A stretch of 64,000 bases of DNA from Verrucomicrobiota bacterium (GTDB lineage: Bacteria > Verrucomicrobiota > Kiritimatiellia > SS1-B-03-39 > UBA6053): the NCBI GenBank assembly GCA_020831625.1, contig JAFIGD010000003.1, forward strand, positions 113,197 to 177,196, written 5' to 3'. This document shows, piece after piece, positions 51,318-59,819 of the stretch (its first letter is position 1; each line of letters opens with the position of its first letter). The notes below the pieces were generated by a model. That model searched no databases. It was given only the letters and a program-made list of their open reading frames with translations, and was not told the origin of the DNA. The translations under genes were made by a program, and so were the position numbers.

Positions 51318-52270
51318 TCGGAGGCCTGTATTTCGTGGACCATCAATTGGCTGATGACGCGGGCCACCCCGGACGGCGGCATGGATTCGACAAGATAGAC
51401 GTGGTTTCCTTCCGGGTCGTTTTCCCAGTGGTTGGAGCCGTCCGCCTCCGGCACATTCCGTCCGGGCGGGCTGAGAGTCCAGTACGGGGCGGGTCCCCGG
51501 ACGGCCGCCAGCACGGCGGTCTGGTCCCAACTGGGCCGTCCGCGCTCCAATGGCTGCGAGCTGTGACCCGCGTAGGCGCGGCGGACCGGGTGATCCTCCG
51601 GCAAACCGGCCATAGCCGGACCGGTCATGACCGATTCCCCCAGGGAATAGCCCGTGAACAGGATGGGCCCGGGCCACGTCTCCAGCACCCGGGCCGTGTA
51701 AGGGGCCGATCCTCTTGCCCAAAAGTTGTGTTCTTTGCCTGCGGGATAATCGCCGCCCATCACCACCAGGCGGGGAACTTTCTGTTGTACCAGCTCAAGT
51801 CCCGTCAGAGGACTGCTGGCATCTGGTCCGGAGTCGAGCAGACCCGCGAGATTGTTCAGATGGCCGATGCTGACGATGACCACGCTGTGGTCGGGTGCCG
51901 CCGCCAGCCCGCGCCGGTACAGGTCCACCGCGTCGGGAACCTGTTCACGGGAGGTGACCGTGTGGCCGTACCGGGCGGTGTCCGCCGCCAGTTTCTGAAC
52001 AAAGCGGGCGGCTTCGATGCCGACATCATCCCTTTGACATGCGCCCAGGGGAATGTCGGGACGTCCATAATACGAATTGATGGCCGCCACCGCGCCGATG
52101 GACGCCCCGTCCCGGTTGTTGGTGACGACGCCCAGAATCTCCGCCTCGCCTTTCGAGGCAAGGGCATGAAGAACGGCCATGGCGCCCGCGTCATCGCAGT
52201 CGGTGGCCATGTCGGTGTCCAGAAGGATGCTTACCGGAAGAGCGGAATGTGAGGCGTTATGTTTATGCAT
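51314..52270 (-). CDS. Nucleoside hydrolase-like protein 2
   Basis: A 318-residue inosine-uridine nucleoside hydrolase-fold protein. The Ca-binding motif SILLDTDMATDCDDAGAM is complete and VVIVSIGHLNNLAGLL and LVVMGGDYPAG follow. No signal peptide. It is only distantly similar to the paralogue at 43931. It heads the operon with the 808-residue protein and the GH28-like enzyme and has operator copy 7 just ahead. The true substrate is not known; a glycoside from the degraded polysaccharide is possible. Confidence 0.86.
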   Translation of the reverse strand: MHKHNASHSALPVSILLDTDMATDCDDAGAMAVLHALASKGEAEILGVVTNNRDGASIGAVAAINSYYGRPDIPLGACQRDDVGIEAARFVQKLAADTARYGHTVTSREQVPDAVDLYRRGLAAAPDHSVVIVSIGHLNNLAGLLDSGPDASSPLTGLELVQQKVPRLVVMGGDYPAGKEHNFWARGSAPYTARVLETWPGPILFTGYSLGESVMTGPAMAGLPEDHPVRRAYAGHSSQPLERGRPSWDQTAVLAAVRGPAPYWTLSPPGRNVPEADGSNHWENDPEGNHVYLVESMPPSGVARVISQLMVHEIQASE

Positions 52271-52286
52271 ATGTCAAAATATTAAC

Positions 52287-52304
52287 AAATGTTGCGATAT
52301 TGTC
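52287..52304 (-). promoter_or_regulatory. Operator copy 7 (nucleoside hydrolase/GH28 operon)
   Basis: AAATGTTGCGATATTGTC on the plus strand, 17 bases ahead of the nucleoside hydrolase start codon. GTT and the central CG are conserved. No TTGAC box lies at the usual distance, so this is the weakest promoter context of the nine. It shares its intergenic space with divergent copy 8. Confidence 0.6.
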
Positions 52305-52375
52305 ACTAAGATAAGCATAGAAAATTAACCCCATATTTATTTGATTTAAAGTTCTTTTTTTTCAAAATTTTACCC

Positions 52376-52423
52376 TTGACTATTTTAATGGATGTCAATT
52401 ACACTAATTGTTACGCAACAATT
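52376..52423 (+). promoter_or_regulatory. Promoter and operator copy 8 (GH16 fusion)
   Basis: TTGACT at 52376-52381, TACACT at 52400-52405 (18-base spacer) and operator AATTGTTACGCAACAATT at 52406-52423. This is the most symmetrical copy: the outer seven bases on each side are perfect complements. The central CG is 33 bases from the -35 box. Confidence 0.85.
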
Positions 52424-52487
52424 GCAACGCTGTGGATTGCGCGGGGACTTACCAGCCCCTATTTACAAACACCGACCAGGAGACAAC

Positions 52488-55400
52488 ATGAAACGCACGT
52501 CATTGCACACAGATTCATCAGCCATTTCGTTGATGAACGGCTTCCCGAAAGCCTCCGGAAAAACGCTTCGTTCGCGGGTATTGGGATTGACAGCTCTCTC
52601 CCTCCTGAGTCTGGGCGGGTCCCTGGGCGCCACGGTCATTCACACGGAAACCTTTGACAACAACACCGGAAGCACCCTTGGCATTTCGACGGTGGGCTGG
52701 AAGGCGAATTGGGGTTCGGGAGCCAATGCCGCGAACGAATCGAACACCGGGTATGACAACGGGCCGGTGGTCGCCCCCTGGATTGGCCCTGACGGTAACC
52801 CCGGGACGTTTGTTGACCGGGGGTTTCATTATTTTGAGCCGTGGATGTATTGGACAGAATCACAAAACTTCGGTGACATTGGCCAACTCGAACGCATAGA
52901 GTTTGACATGAGAAACAACGCGTACCAGGAGACTCCGACCGTTATCCGGGTCGCCTTGAGGATAGGCGGGGACTGGTATGTGTCCTCGACAACTTTCAAC
53001 ACGCCCCCCAGCGATGTAAACAACTATCATGCGCACATTCTGCAGATGTCCGGGAGCGATTTTCTAAATCTTCCGTTCGTCAGCGGAGTCACAATGGGAC
53101 CTCCAGGCGGTGTCACGGCTCTGCCCGGCAGTGGCGAAGTCACTGCGGTCGGGTTGTACACTGAAAGTAAAGAACGAACAATCCGCATGGACAATTTCAC
53201 CGTGATTTCCGGAGGGTCCGGCGGGGGAGGGAATCCCGGGGGCGGAGGTCAGCCTGCTTCATACACGGAAACGTTTGACAACGGCACCGGAAGTCCCGTC
53301 GGAATCTCCACCGTGGCGTGGAAAGCGAATTGGGGTTCCGGTGCGAATGCCGCGAATGAATCGAATACCGGGTATGACAATGGTCCGGTGGTCGCGCCCT
53401 GGGAGGGTCTGGACGGGAGCCCGGGGACGTTTGTTGACCGGGGTTTTCACTATTTCCAACCCTGGATCTATTGGACGGAGGCTCAGGACTTTGGTGACAT
53501 CGGCCAACTCGAGCGGATTGAATTCGACATGCGGAACAGTGACTTCGAAGACAATCAGTCTGTTTTTCGGGTCGTGCTGCGGATTGGCGGGAACTGGTAT
53601 GCGTCTCAGGAAACGTTCAGTTCGTCCAATGGGAATCTTTGGGAATCCAAATCGCTGAATGTGCAGACCGGTGCGTTTTCAGGCTTCTCTTTTACCAGCG
53701 GGTCCTCTTTGGGGCCTGTGGGCGGGACCGTCGCCCTTCCCGGCAGTGGAACTGTGACCGCCGTCGGTTTATACACTGAAAGCAAACTGCGGACAATCCG
53801 CATGGACAATTTCACGGTGATTTCGGGGGAATCGGGCGGGGGAGGCGATCCCGGGGGCGGCGGACCCCTTGCGGAGTACATGGAGCCGTTTGAGAACCTT
53901 GGCGGCGGTCACGCCGGGATCTCGTCGGCGGGATGGAAGGCGAACTGGGGTTCGGGGGCAAATGTGGCGAACGAATCCAACACCAGCACCGGCGGCGGAC
54001 CCATCATCGCCACGTTTTCGGGTCCCGACGGGGATCCGGGAATTTTCTGGCTGGGCAATTTCAACCGGAATCAGCGCTGGATGTATTGGACGGAGATTCA
54101 GACCTTCGGCGACATTACGCAAATCGGGCGCATTACGTTCGATCTCCGTAACAGCCATCCCGGTGAAAACCTGCGGGTCGCACTCAGGATTGACGGTAAC
54201 TGGTATGTGTCGGAGGAGGTTTTCAACAATCCGGTGGAAGCCGATTGGGAATCCCAAAGCCTGATTCTGTCGGAAAGCGCTTTTTTAAATCTTTCCTTCA
54301 GCAGTGGTTCAACACTGGGGACGCCTGGCGGGGTCACAGCACTGCCCGGCAGCGGCGAGGTCACGGCCGTGGGATTATACAACGCGAACATGCTCAATAC
54401 GATCCGCATCGATAATTTCGCGGTGCTTTCCGGCGCGACAGATGAAGTGTTTTGGACCGGAGGCGGCGGCAACGGGAACTTTCAGAACGGAGGAAACTGG
54501 AACACCGGCGCGCCCCCGGCGAATAACGACTGGCAGCACACGGCGGTGTTTGGACCTCCCGCCAACCCCTCCACGGTTGCGTTGTCGGCCGATCGGGATG
54601 TGAAAAGCCTTCGCTTCGACACGGCGGGATGGACGCTCACGGGTTTCGCCTTTGACAACCTGCGCACCGTCTCCAGCGGCGGCTCCGGCACGAACATGAT
54701 CGCCTCCGGGCTGGCGATTCAGGGAAGCCACACCTGGACGGTTGATCCGGGAAATGAATTGCTCCTGTCCGGCGGCCTGTATCTGCGGAATCATACCCTT
54801 GCGCTCACGGGAGGGGGAACGGTCCGAATGACACAAAGTCCCTCCGGATTCACAAGCGGTGCCTACGGGATCCAGGTGGGGGATGTTCTGCTGCAAATTG
54901 ACCAGAGCACTCTGTTTGCCCCGGGGGCCAGCGCCGACGCGGCCGTTTGGCTGACTCAATCCGGGTCAGAGTTGTTGTTCGCCGGCACCGTTTCCCAGGC
55001 CGAGGCCCTCATCGCAAACGGTGTCATCGTGAACCTGACGGGGTTTGGATTGAACGTGATGAGCGATTCTGGCGGAAATTATGTGTGGATTTCGCCGGAC
55101 ACTGAAGATCCCCAACCGTTCGTACCCGGCGACTGGCAGCTTACGTTCCAGGACAACTTCACCGGAAACGCGCTGGATGGCACCAAATGGAGGCTGGGCC
55201 AGCACTGGTCGGGGATCGCCGGCGTCGCCAATGTCGATCCCGCCAATGTAAAAGTGGAAAACGGAAAACTTCACTTGACCATGGAAGAACGAACCACCGA
55301 TTACGGCGAAATGGTCACCAGGAATTTCGCCACCGGGGAAATCAGTACCTTCAAGAATTTCCGCCAGAGATATGGTCTGTTTGAAGCCCGGATTCGATAT

Positions 55401-56354
55401 CCCGCCGTGACCGGTCTATGGCCGGCGTTTTGGCTGATGCCGGACCGGGCGCAATACGGCTGGCGCGACAATTACGCCCGCAGTTATATGAAGTTCGACC
55501 TGAGCGGCGTCAACCCGGGAACCATTCAAACGGCGGAGCTGAGAATGAACGTATCCTCGATGGATTCCGGTGGCGTCAACAATGTCCTGTTCATGCGGCT
55601 GGAGGATGACAGCTGGAGCGAGGGGACGATCACCTGGAACAACGCCCCCACGCCTGATCCCCTTTGGATCGAGCAGAAATGGAACCAGGCTTCGGTTGGC
55701 AATGTGATGACCGTGGATGTCACGGATTATGTCGCGGAGGAAATGGCGGGCGACCAGGTGATCAGCTTTGTGCTCGCGGACACCTTCATGCGGGACCGGG
55801 CTGTCCGGTTTCACAGCCGCACGGCGTCAAATCCGGCCGACCGTCCCCAACTTATCGTCAATGGGGTCACGTATACCGCCACTGAAGATGCCACTGTCCG
55901 GTGGGGGAGCCACGCCAACAGCAACTTCGGGTCCGGTGCCGAGCTGATGGTGCGGGACGCGTGGGGCAACACTGCCGACACCTTCAACGGCGGCATGGAG
56001 ATCGACATTATGGAGTCCCTCGGCATTTGGGGGCCAAGCAGAACCTCTCACGCGATGCATTGGGACGGATACGGTGGAAGCCATCAGTATCTCGGCTCCG
56101 GTGTGGTCAGCTATCCGGCCACGGCGGACGGGTTCCATGTGTACAGCCTGAAATGGGAGCCGGGTCATCTGGAGTTCTATGTGGACGGCGTTAAAACCCC
56201 CTTTGAATGGACAAATTCACGGGTGATGTCCGTTCCGGCGTATATGATCCTTTCCCTGCAGGCCGGGGGATGGGATCACAACAACGCCGGTCCCCAGATC
56301 GACAATCAGGTCATGGAGGTTGACTGGGTCCGGGTTTGGAGTCCGTCCCCCTGA
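52488..56354 (+). CDS. Secreted GH16 fusion: three YWTD/E modules, beta-helix, and a GH16 split by a permuted DNRLRE domain
   Basis: A 1288-residue enzyme with an N-terminal signal region. Three related modules (52632-53208, 53257-53820, 53868-54435; about 190 residues each) are joined by Gly-rich linkers such as SGGSGGGGNPGGGGQP. A beta-helix-like region (about residues 650-870) follows. The GH16 domain (from about 879) has WPAFWLMPDR at 978 and MEIDIMESL with Glu1171, Asp1173 and Glu1176. Between them about 175 residues match DNRLRE (CBM96-like) sequence in permuted order. AGGAG precedes ATG 52488; frames starting further upstream overlap the operator and are not used. Confidence 0.93.
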   Translation: MKRTSLHTDSSAISLMNGFPKASGKTLRSRVLGLTALSLLSLGGSLGATVIHTETFDNNTGSTLGISTVGWKANWGSGANAANESNTGYDNGPVVAPWIGPDGNPGTFVDRGFHYFEPWMYWTESQNFGDIGQLERIEFDMRNNAYQETPTVIRVALRIGGDWYVSSTTFNTPPSDVNNYHAHILQMSGSDFLNLPFVSGVTMGPPGGVTALPGSGEVTAVGLYTESKERTIRMDNFTVISGGSGGGGNPGGGGQPASYTETFDNGTGSPVGISTVAWKANWGSGANAANESNTGYDNGPVVAPWEGLDGSPGTFVDRGFHYFQPWIYWTEAQDFGDIGQLERIEFDMRNSDFEDNQSVFRVVLRIGGNWYASQETFSSSNGNLWESKSLNVQTGAFSGFSFTSGSSLGPVGGTVALPGSGTVTAVGLYTESKLRTIRMDNFTVISGESGGGGDPGGGGPLAEYMEPFENLGGGHAGISSAGWKANWGSGANVANESNTSTGGGPIIATFSGPDGDPGIFWLGNFNRNQRWMYWTEIQTFGDITQIGRITFDLRNSHPGENLRVALRIDGNWYVSEEVFNNPVEADWESQSLILSESAFLNLSFSSGSTLGTPGGVTALPGSGEVTAVGLYNANMLNTIRIDNFAVLSGATDEVFWTGGGGNGNFQNGGNWNTGAPPANNDWQHTAVFGPPANPSTVALSADRDVKSLRFDTAGWTLTGFAFDNLRTVSSGGSGTNMIASGLAIQGSHTWTVDPGNELLLSGGLYLRNHTLALTGGGTVRMTQSPSGFTSGAYGIQVGDVLLQIDQSTLFAPGASADAAVWLTQSGSELLFAGTVSQAEALIANGVIVNLTGFGLNVMSDSGGNYVWISPDTEDPQPFVPGDWQLTFQDNFTGNALDGTKWRLGQHWSGIAGVANVDPANVKVENGKLHLTMEERTTDYGEMVTRNFATGEISTFKNFRQRYGLFEARIRYPAVTGLWPAFWLMPDRAQYGWRDNYARSYMKFDLSGVNPGTIQTAELRMNVSSMDSGGVNNVLFMRLEDDSWSEGTITWNNAPTPDPLWIEQKWNQASVGNVMTVDVTDYVAEEMAGDQVISFVLADTFMRDRAVRFHSRTASNPADRPQLIVNGVTYTATEDATVRWGSHANSNFGSGAELMVRDAWGNTADTFNGGMEIDIMESLGIWGPSRTSHAMHWDGYGGSHQYLGSGVVSYPATADGFHVYSLKWEPGHLEFYVDGVKTPFEWTNSRVMSVPAYMILSLQAGGWDHNNAGPQIDNQVMEVDWVRVWSPSP

Positions 56355-58135
56355 AACTGCCCGCCAATCTTAATCTGAACACCGGCACGCGAAAAGCGGC
56401 CGGTGATCTTGTGAACGATTTGGTCTCCCCGCACAGGAAAGGGTTGCTGCTCGCGATGGCCCTGAACCTGGTCGTGGGTATTTCGGTCACGTTCCAGAAT
56501 CTCCTGCCCAAGTTCATCATGGATGACGCCCTGCTGAAGGAGGGTCTGGATCTGGAACAGCGCCGCCAGCGGCTGTTTCTGTTCGCGCTTCTCTATGTGT
56601 TTGTCGGCATCGTGCTGCGGGCCGGGGTCTGGCACGGCTCCCTGCGAATTTTCGGACGCATTCGCGAGCGCTGCGTCTCACGGCTGCGCTCCCGTTTTTT
56701 CAATCATGTAAACCGGCTCTGCATCTCGTTCCACAACCGGCACAACAGCGGGGAGCTGTTCAGTTATCTTTTCGGCTCTCCCCTGACCCATGTGCAGCAA
56801 TATTATTCCCTGTTGGCGCTGATGCTTCCCCACGAGGTCGTCTCCCTCACGCTGACCCTGGTGTTTCTGGGCAGTTGGGATTTGTTGCTGACAGGGGTGA
56901 TCCTCATTTCCATTTGCGTCCATTTCCTGGTGCAAATCCGCGCCCGACTGCTGATCCGGGAAATCCAGCACGATTTTCAGAAAACCGAAGCGAAGGTCAG
57001 CGGCAAGGTGGCCGATATGCTGCGCGGCCACAGAGCCATGAAACTCTACGCCGTGGAGGAAAGCGCCGACCGGGATTTCGGACGGGAACTGGACATCATT
57101 CACGACAAATCCTACTGGCGGGAGATCCGGAGTCATCTTCAGCAGATCAAACAGGAAAGCGTGCTGTACATCGGCTATGCCTCGCTCAGCATTCTGGCGG
57201 GCTGGCGGTTTTTGGGCGGTCACATTACGGAAGGGCAGCTCACCGCCTACCTGACATCCTATATCGCGCTCCAGGGGCCGCTGCGCACCTTTTTCCAACT
57301 GGCCCTGCTCCGGGGAAGCTCCCAGGCCAGTCTGGAACGCATGGCGGCGCTGCTCACAACCGAAAGCAGCACCCCCGATCCGGAGACCGGGGTGGCGGAT
57401 GTGCCCCTGCGCGGGGAGATTGTTTTTGATCACGTGACCTTCGGGTACGGAGAGGAACCGGTGCTTTCCGATGTGTCGCTCACCATTCCCTTCGGACAGA
57501 AAGTGGCTCTTGTCGGTCCGTCCGGCGCCGGGAAAAGCACCATCGCCCAGTTGATCCTTCGCCTTTACGACCCGCAGCAGGGCCGGATTCTCTTCAACGG
57601 CATCGACATCCGCTCTTTTTCCGGCAGCGCGCTCCGCAGGCGCTTTGGTGTTGTTCCTCAGGATCCTTATATGTTCAACTGCAGCATCCGGGACAACCTG
57701 ACCCTGGTCGACCCCGATGCGGACGACGCCAAACTGCGCGAGGTGTGTGAACAAGCCAATGCCTGGGAGTTTATCGAAGATCTGCCCCAGGGCCTGGACA
57801 CGATGCTGGGGGAGGGCGGCTGCACGGTGTCCGGCGGACAGCGTCAACGGCTGGCCATTGCCCGGGCGCTGCTTATGGAGCCCTCTTTCTTTGTGTTCGA
57901 CGAGGCCACCAGCGCCCTGGACACGCTCAGTGAGGAACGGATCCGCGACGCCATGTCCCGGGTCACCGAAGGACGCACCGCGCTTTTTATCGCCCACCGG
58001 CTGGCGTCCGTGGAAAACTGCGACCGGATTCTGGTGCTGGAGAACGGCCGGATCACCCAGGACGGAAGCTACGCGGAACTCGCCGCCGCGCCCGGCATGT
58101 TCCGGGACCTGCTGCGCACCCAGAACGTGAGATAA
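56336..58135 (+). CDS. ABC exporter with fused membrane and ATPase domains (MsbA-like)
   Basis: A 599-residue half-transporter. The N-terminal 320 residues hold about six membrane helices, and the C-terminal ATPase has Walker A GPSGAGKST (about residue 393), Q-loop VVPQDPYMF, signature VSGGQRQRLAIARALL, Walker B FFVFDEATSALD and H-loop IAHRLASV. It belongs to the lipid/peptide/drug exporter type. The TTG at 56336 overlaps the GH16 gene by 19 bases; GTG 56411 is another start. It must act as a homodimer unless a partner lies elsewhere. Its place in a glycan-degradation island is unusual. Confidence 0.9.
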   Translation: MESVPLKLPANLNLNTGTRKAAGDLVNDLVSPHRKGLLLAMALNLVVGISVTFQNLLPKFIMDDALLKEGLDLEQRRQRLFLFALLYVFVGIVLRAGVWHGSLRIFGRIRERCVSRLRSRFFNHVNRLCISFHNRHNSGELFSYLFGSPLTHVQQYYSLLALMLPHEVVSLTLTLVFLGSWDLLLTGVILISICVHFLVQIRARLLIREIQHDFQKTEAKVSGKVADMLRGHRAMKLYAVEESADRDFGRELDIIHDKSYWREIRSHLQQIKQESVLYIGYASLSILAGWRFLGGHITEGQLTAYLTSYIALQGPLRTFFQLALLRGSSQASLERMAALLTTESSTPDPETGVADVPLRGEIVFDHVTFGYGEEPVLSDVSLTIPFGQKVALVGPSGAGKSTIAQLILRLYDPQQGRILFNGIDIRSFSGSALRRRFGVVPQDPYMFNCSIRDNLTLVDPDADDAKLREVCEQANAWEFIEDLPQGLDTMLGEGGCTVSGGQRQRLAIARALLMEPSFFVFDEATSALDTLSEERIRDAMSRVTEGRTALFIAHRLASVENCDRILVLENGRITQDGSYAELAAAPGMFRDLLRTQNVR

Positions 58136-58151
58136 GGACCCCGGCGGGCCT

Positions 58152-59768
58152 TCAGGGTTTAAGCCATTCCAGCCAGTCCAGGCGGAGACTCCCCCGCTTC
58201 ATCACCAGTTTGAGGCAGTGGCGTCCGGGAGGAATGACCACCCCGCGCGCGAGCGTGCGTTCCCGCCAGCCCGTCTCCGGCGGCAGCGCCACCGGCAGTT
58301 GGATTCGGTCGTCCAGCCACAGCTCGAATTCCGTCCCCGTCCCGCCGCTGTGGAGATGAGCGGTGAGGTCAAAGGCTTTCGGACCGTCTTCGCCGCCGTG
58401 CAGTTCATACTTCACCCAGTCACCTGACTGGAGACCGAGGCTGAGAGCCTGTTCGGGTTTGGTGTGGCTTTTGCGCTTGTTCCCGTAGTCGGGCAGTTCA
58501 TCGTCCCGGGGGAACACAAATTGAATATCCGCTCCCTCCTCGCGGCGGATGTTCACGGAGGCGCACACCTTGTCGGTGAAAAAATAGGAGCGGCCAACCC
58601 CCTTCATTTCGTAGGCCTCGGCGGGAATGCGGAACGGAACCCGGCGCATCATGGCGCACACAACCTCCGCATGATATTCACAGTTTTCAAACCGGATGTT
58701 TTCCAGAAATTCCCACAGGATGGGTTCGGCCTCCGCCGGGGTGAGTTCCATCTCCCCCCGGGCGTGAAGGGAAAGCTTTTCCCAGTCCCGCGGAACCTTG
58801 ACCGAGCAGGGGGTATTGAGGGTGTCCATTTTTTTCCAGGGCCAAAAGCACCATGAGATGTTGTGATCCTCCAGCATCTGGAAGGAGGCCGTATACCAGT
58901 CCAGGGAGTTTTCCCCGCTCTCCCCCATCCACAGGGGGACGTTCAGCGTTTCGCGGAGGTTCAGGTAGTCCCGGACAAAGCGGTAATCCGTTGGGCACCA
59001 GTATTTGTGGAATTGAACGACCATGTTGTCGTCGGATTTTTCCGTGAAAATCCTGAAATCGGTGGCCCAGTGGGCGCATTCGAGAATCACCATGTGGCGG
59101 GTGTCCACCTCGCGTATGGCGGCAATGAGGCGCTTGTAGATGTCGATCAGGGCGTCATTGAACTGCCGGTGCTCGCGGGGGACGGGTTCGTTCAGCAGGT
59201 CGTAGCCGCCGACCACGGCCCGGTCGCGGTACCGCAGCGCGATCGTCCGCCAGAAGTGGACGGTGCGTTCGACGTTTTCCGGATCGGTGAAGAGGTGGGG
59301 ATACCCGGGCGAGTCGTCAATGTTGGTGCCGGTCTGACCGCCCGGTGCCCCGTGCAGATCGAGGATCACATACAGGCCCGCGTCCTCGCAAAGGTCCAGC
59401 ATCGCGTCGATCCGTTTCATCCGGGATTCCGACCAAACGCCCTCGTCGCTCATGAACAGGCGGTAATTCAACGGCAGCCGAATGGAGTTGAATCCTTCCT
59501 TGGCGATTTGCCGGATGTCGGCCTCTGCGGTGTAGCGGTCGTAAAAGGTTTCCCAAAAGACCGCCGCTTTTTCCGGGCCAAGGAGTTCCTCAAACACCGC
59601 CTCCATTTTCCGGGCGGTGCCCAGCTCCTTTGGAAATTTCCACATGTAGGCTTCCGGAAGAAACCAATTGCCGAGGTTCACCCCGCGCAGGAGCACAGAT
59701 TCGCCGTGTTCATCGACGATCTCCGTGCCCCGGGTCTGTAGAAAACCACGTTTTAAACTATCCGGCAT
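58152..59768 (-). CDS. GH5-type glycosidase without signal peptide
   Basis: A 538-residue GH5 enzyme. The barrel starts VDEHGESVLLRGVNLGNWFLPEAYMW, with NSIRLPLNYR and VILDLHGAPGGQTG. The acid/base is Glu194 in GGYDLLNEPVPRE and the nucleophile Glu283 in WMGESGE. A C-terminal beta-sandwich (GDWVKYELHGGEDGPKAFDLTAHL) follows. No signal peptide, so it probably works in the cytoplasm on imported oligosaccharides, together with GH3. It is in the same direction as and 51 bases after GH3. Confidence 0.92.
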   Translation of the reverse strand: MPDSLKRGFLQTRGTEIVDEHGESVLLRGVNLGNWFLPEAYMWKFPKELGTARKMEAVFEELLGPEKAAVFWETFYDRYTAEADIRQIAKEGFNSIRLPLNYRLFMSDEGVWSESRMKRIDAMLDLCEDAGLYVILDLHGAPGGQTGTNIDDSPGYPHLFTDPENVERTVHFWRTIALRYRDRAVVGGYDLLNEPVPREHRQFNDALIDIYKRLIAAIREVDTRHMVILECAHWATDFRIFTEKSDDNMVVQFHKYWCPTDYRFVRDYLNLRETLNVPLWMGESGENSLDWYTASFQMLEDHNISWCFWPWKKMDTLNTPCSVKVPRDWEKLSLHARGEMELTPAEAEPILWEFLENIRFENCEYHAEVVCAMMRRVPFRIPAEAYEMKGVGRSYFFTDKVCASVNIRREEGADIQFVFPRDDELPDYGNKRKSHTKPEQALSLGLQSGDWVKYELHGGEDGPKAFDLTAHLHSGGTGTEFELWLDDRIQLPVALPPETGWRERTLARGVVIPPGRHCLKLVMKRGSLRLDWLEWLKP

Positions 59769-59819
59769 CGCGATCTCTGGCGGGGGTTGAGTGGATATTC
59801 GATCCGATGGAACGCCCTG

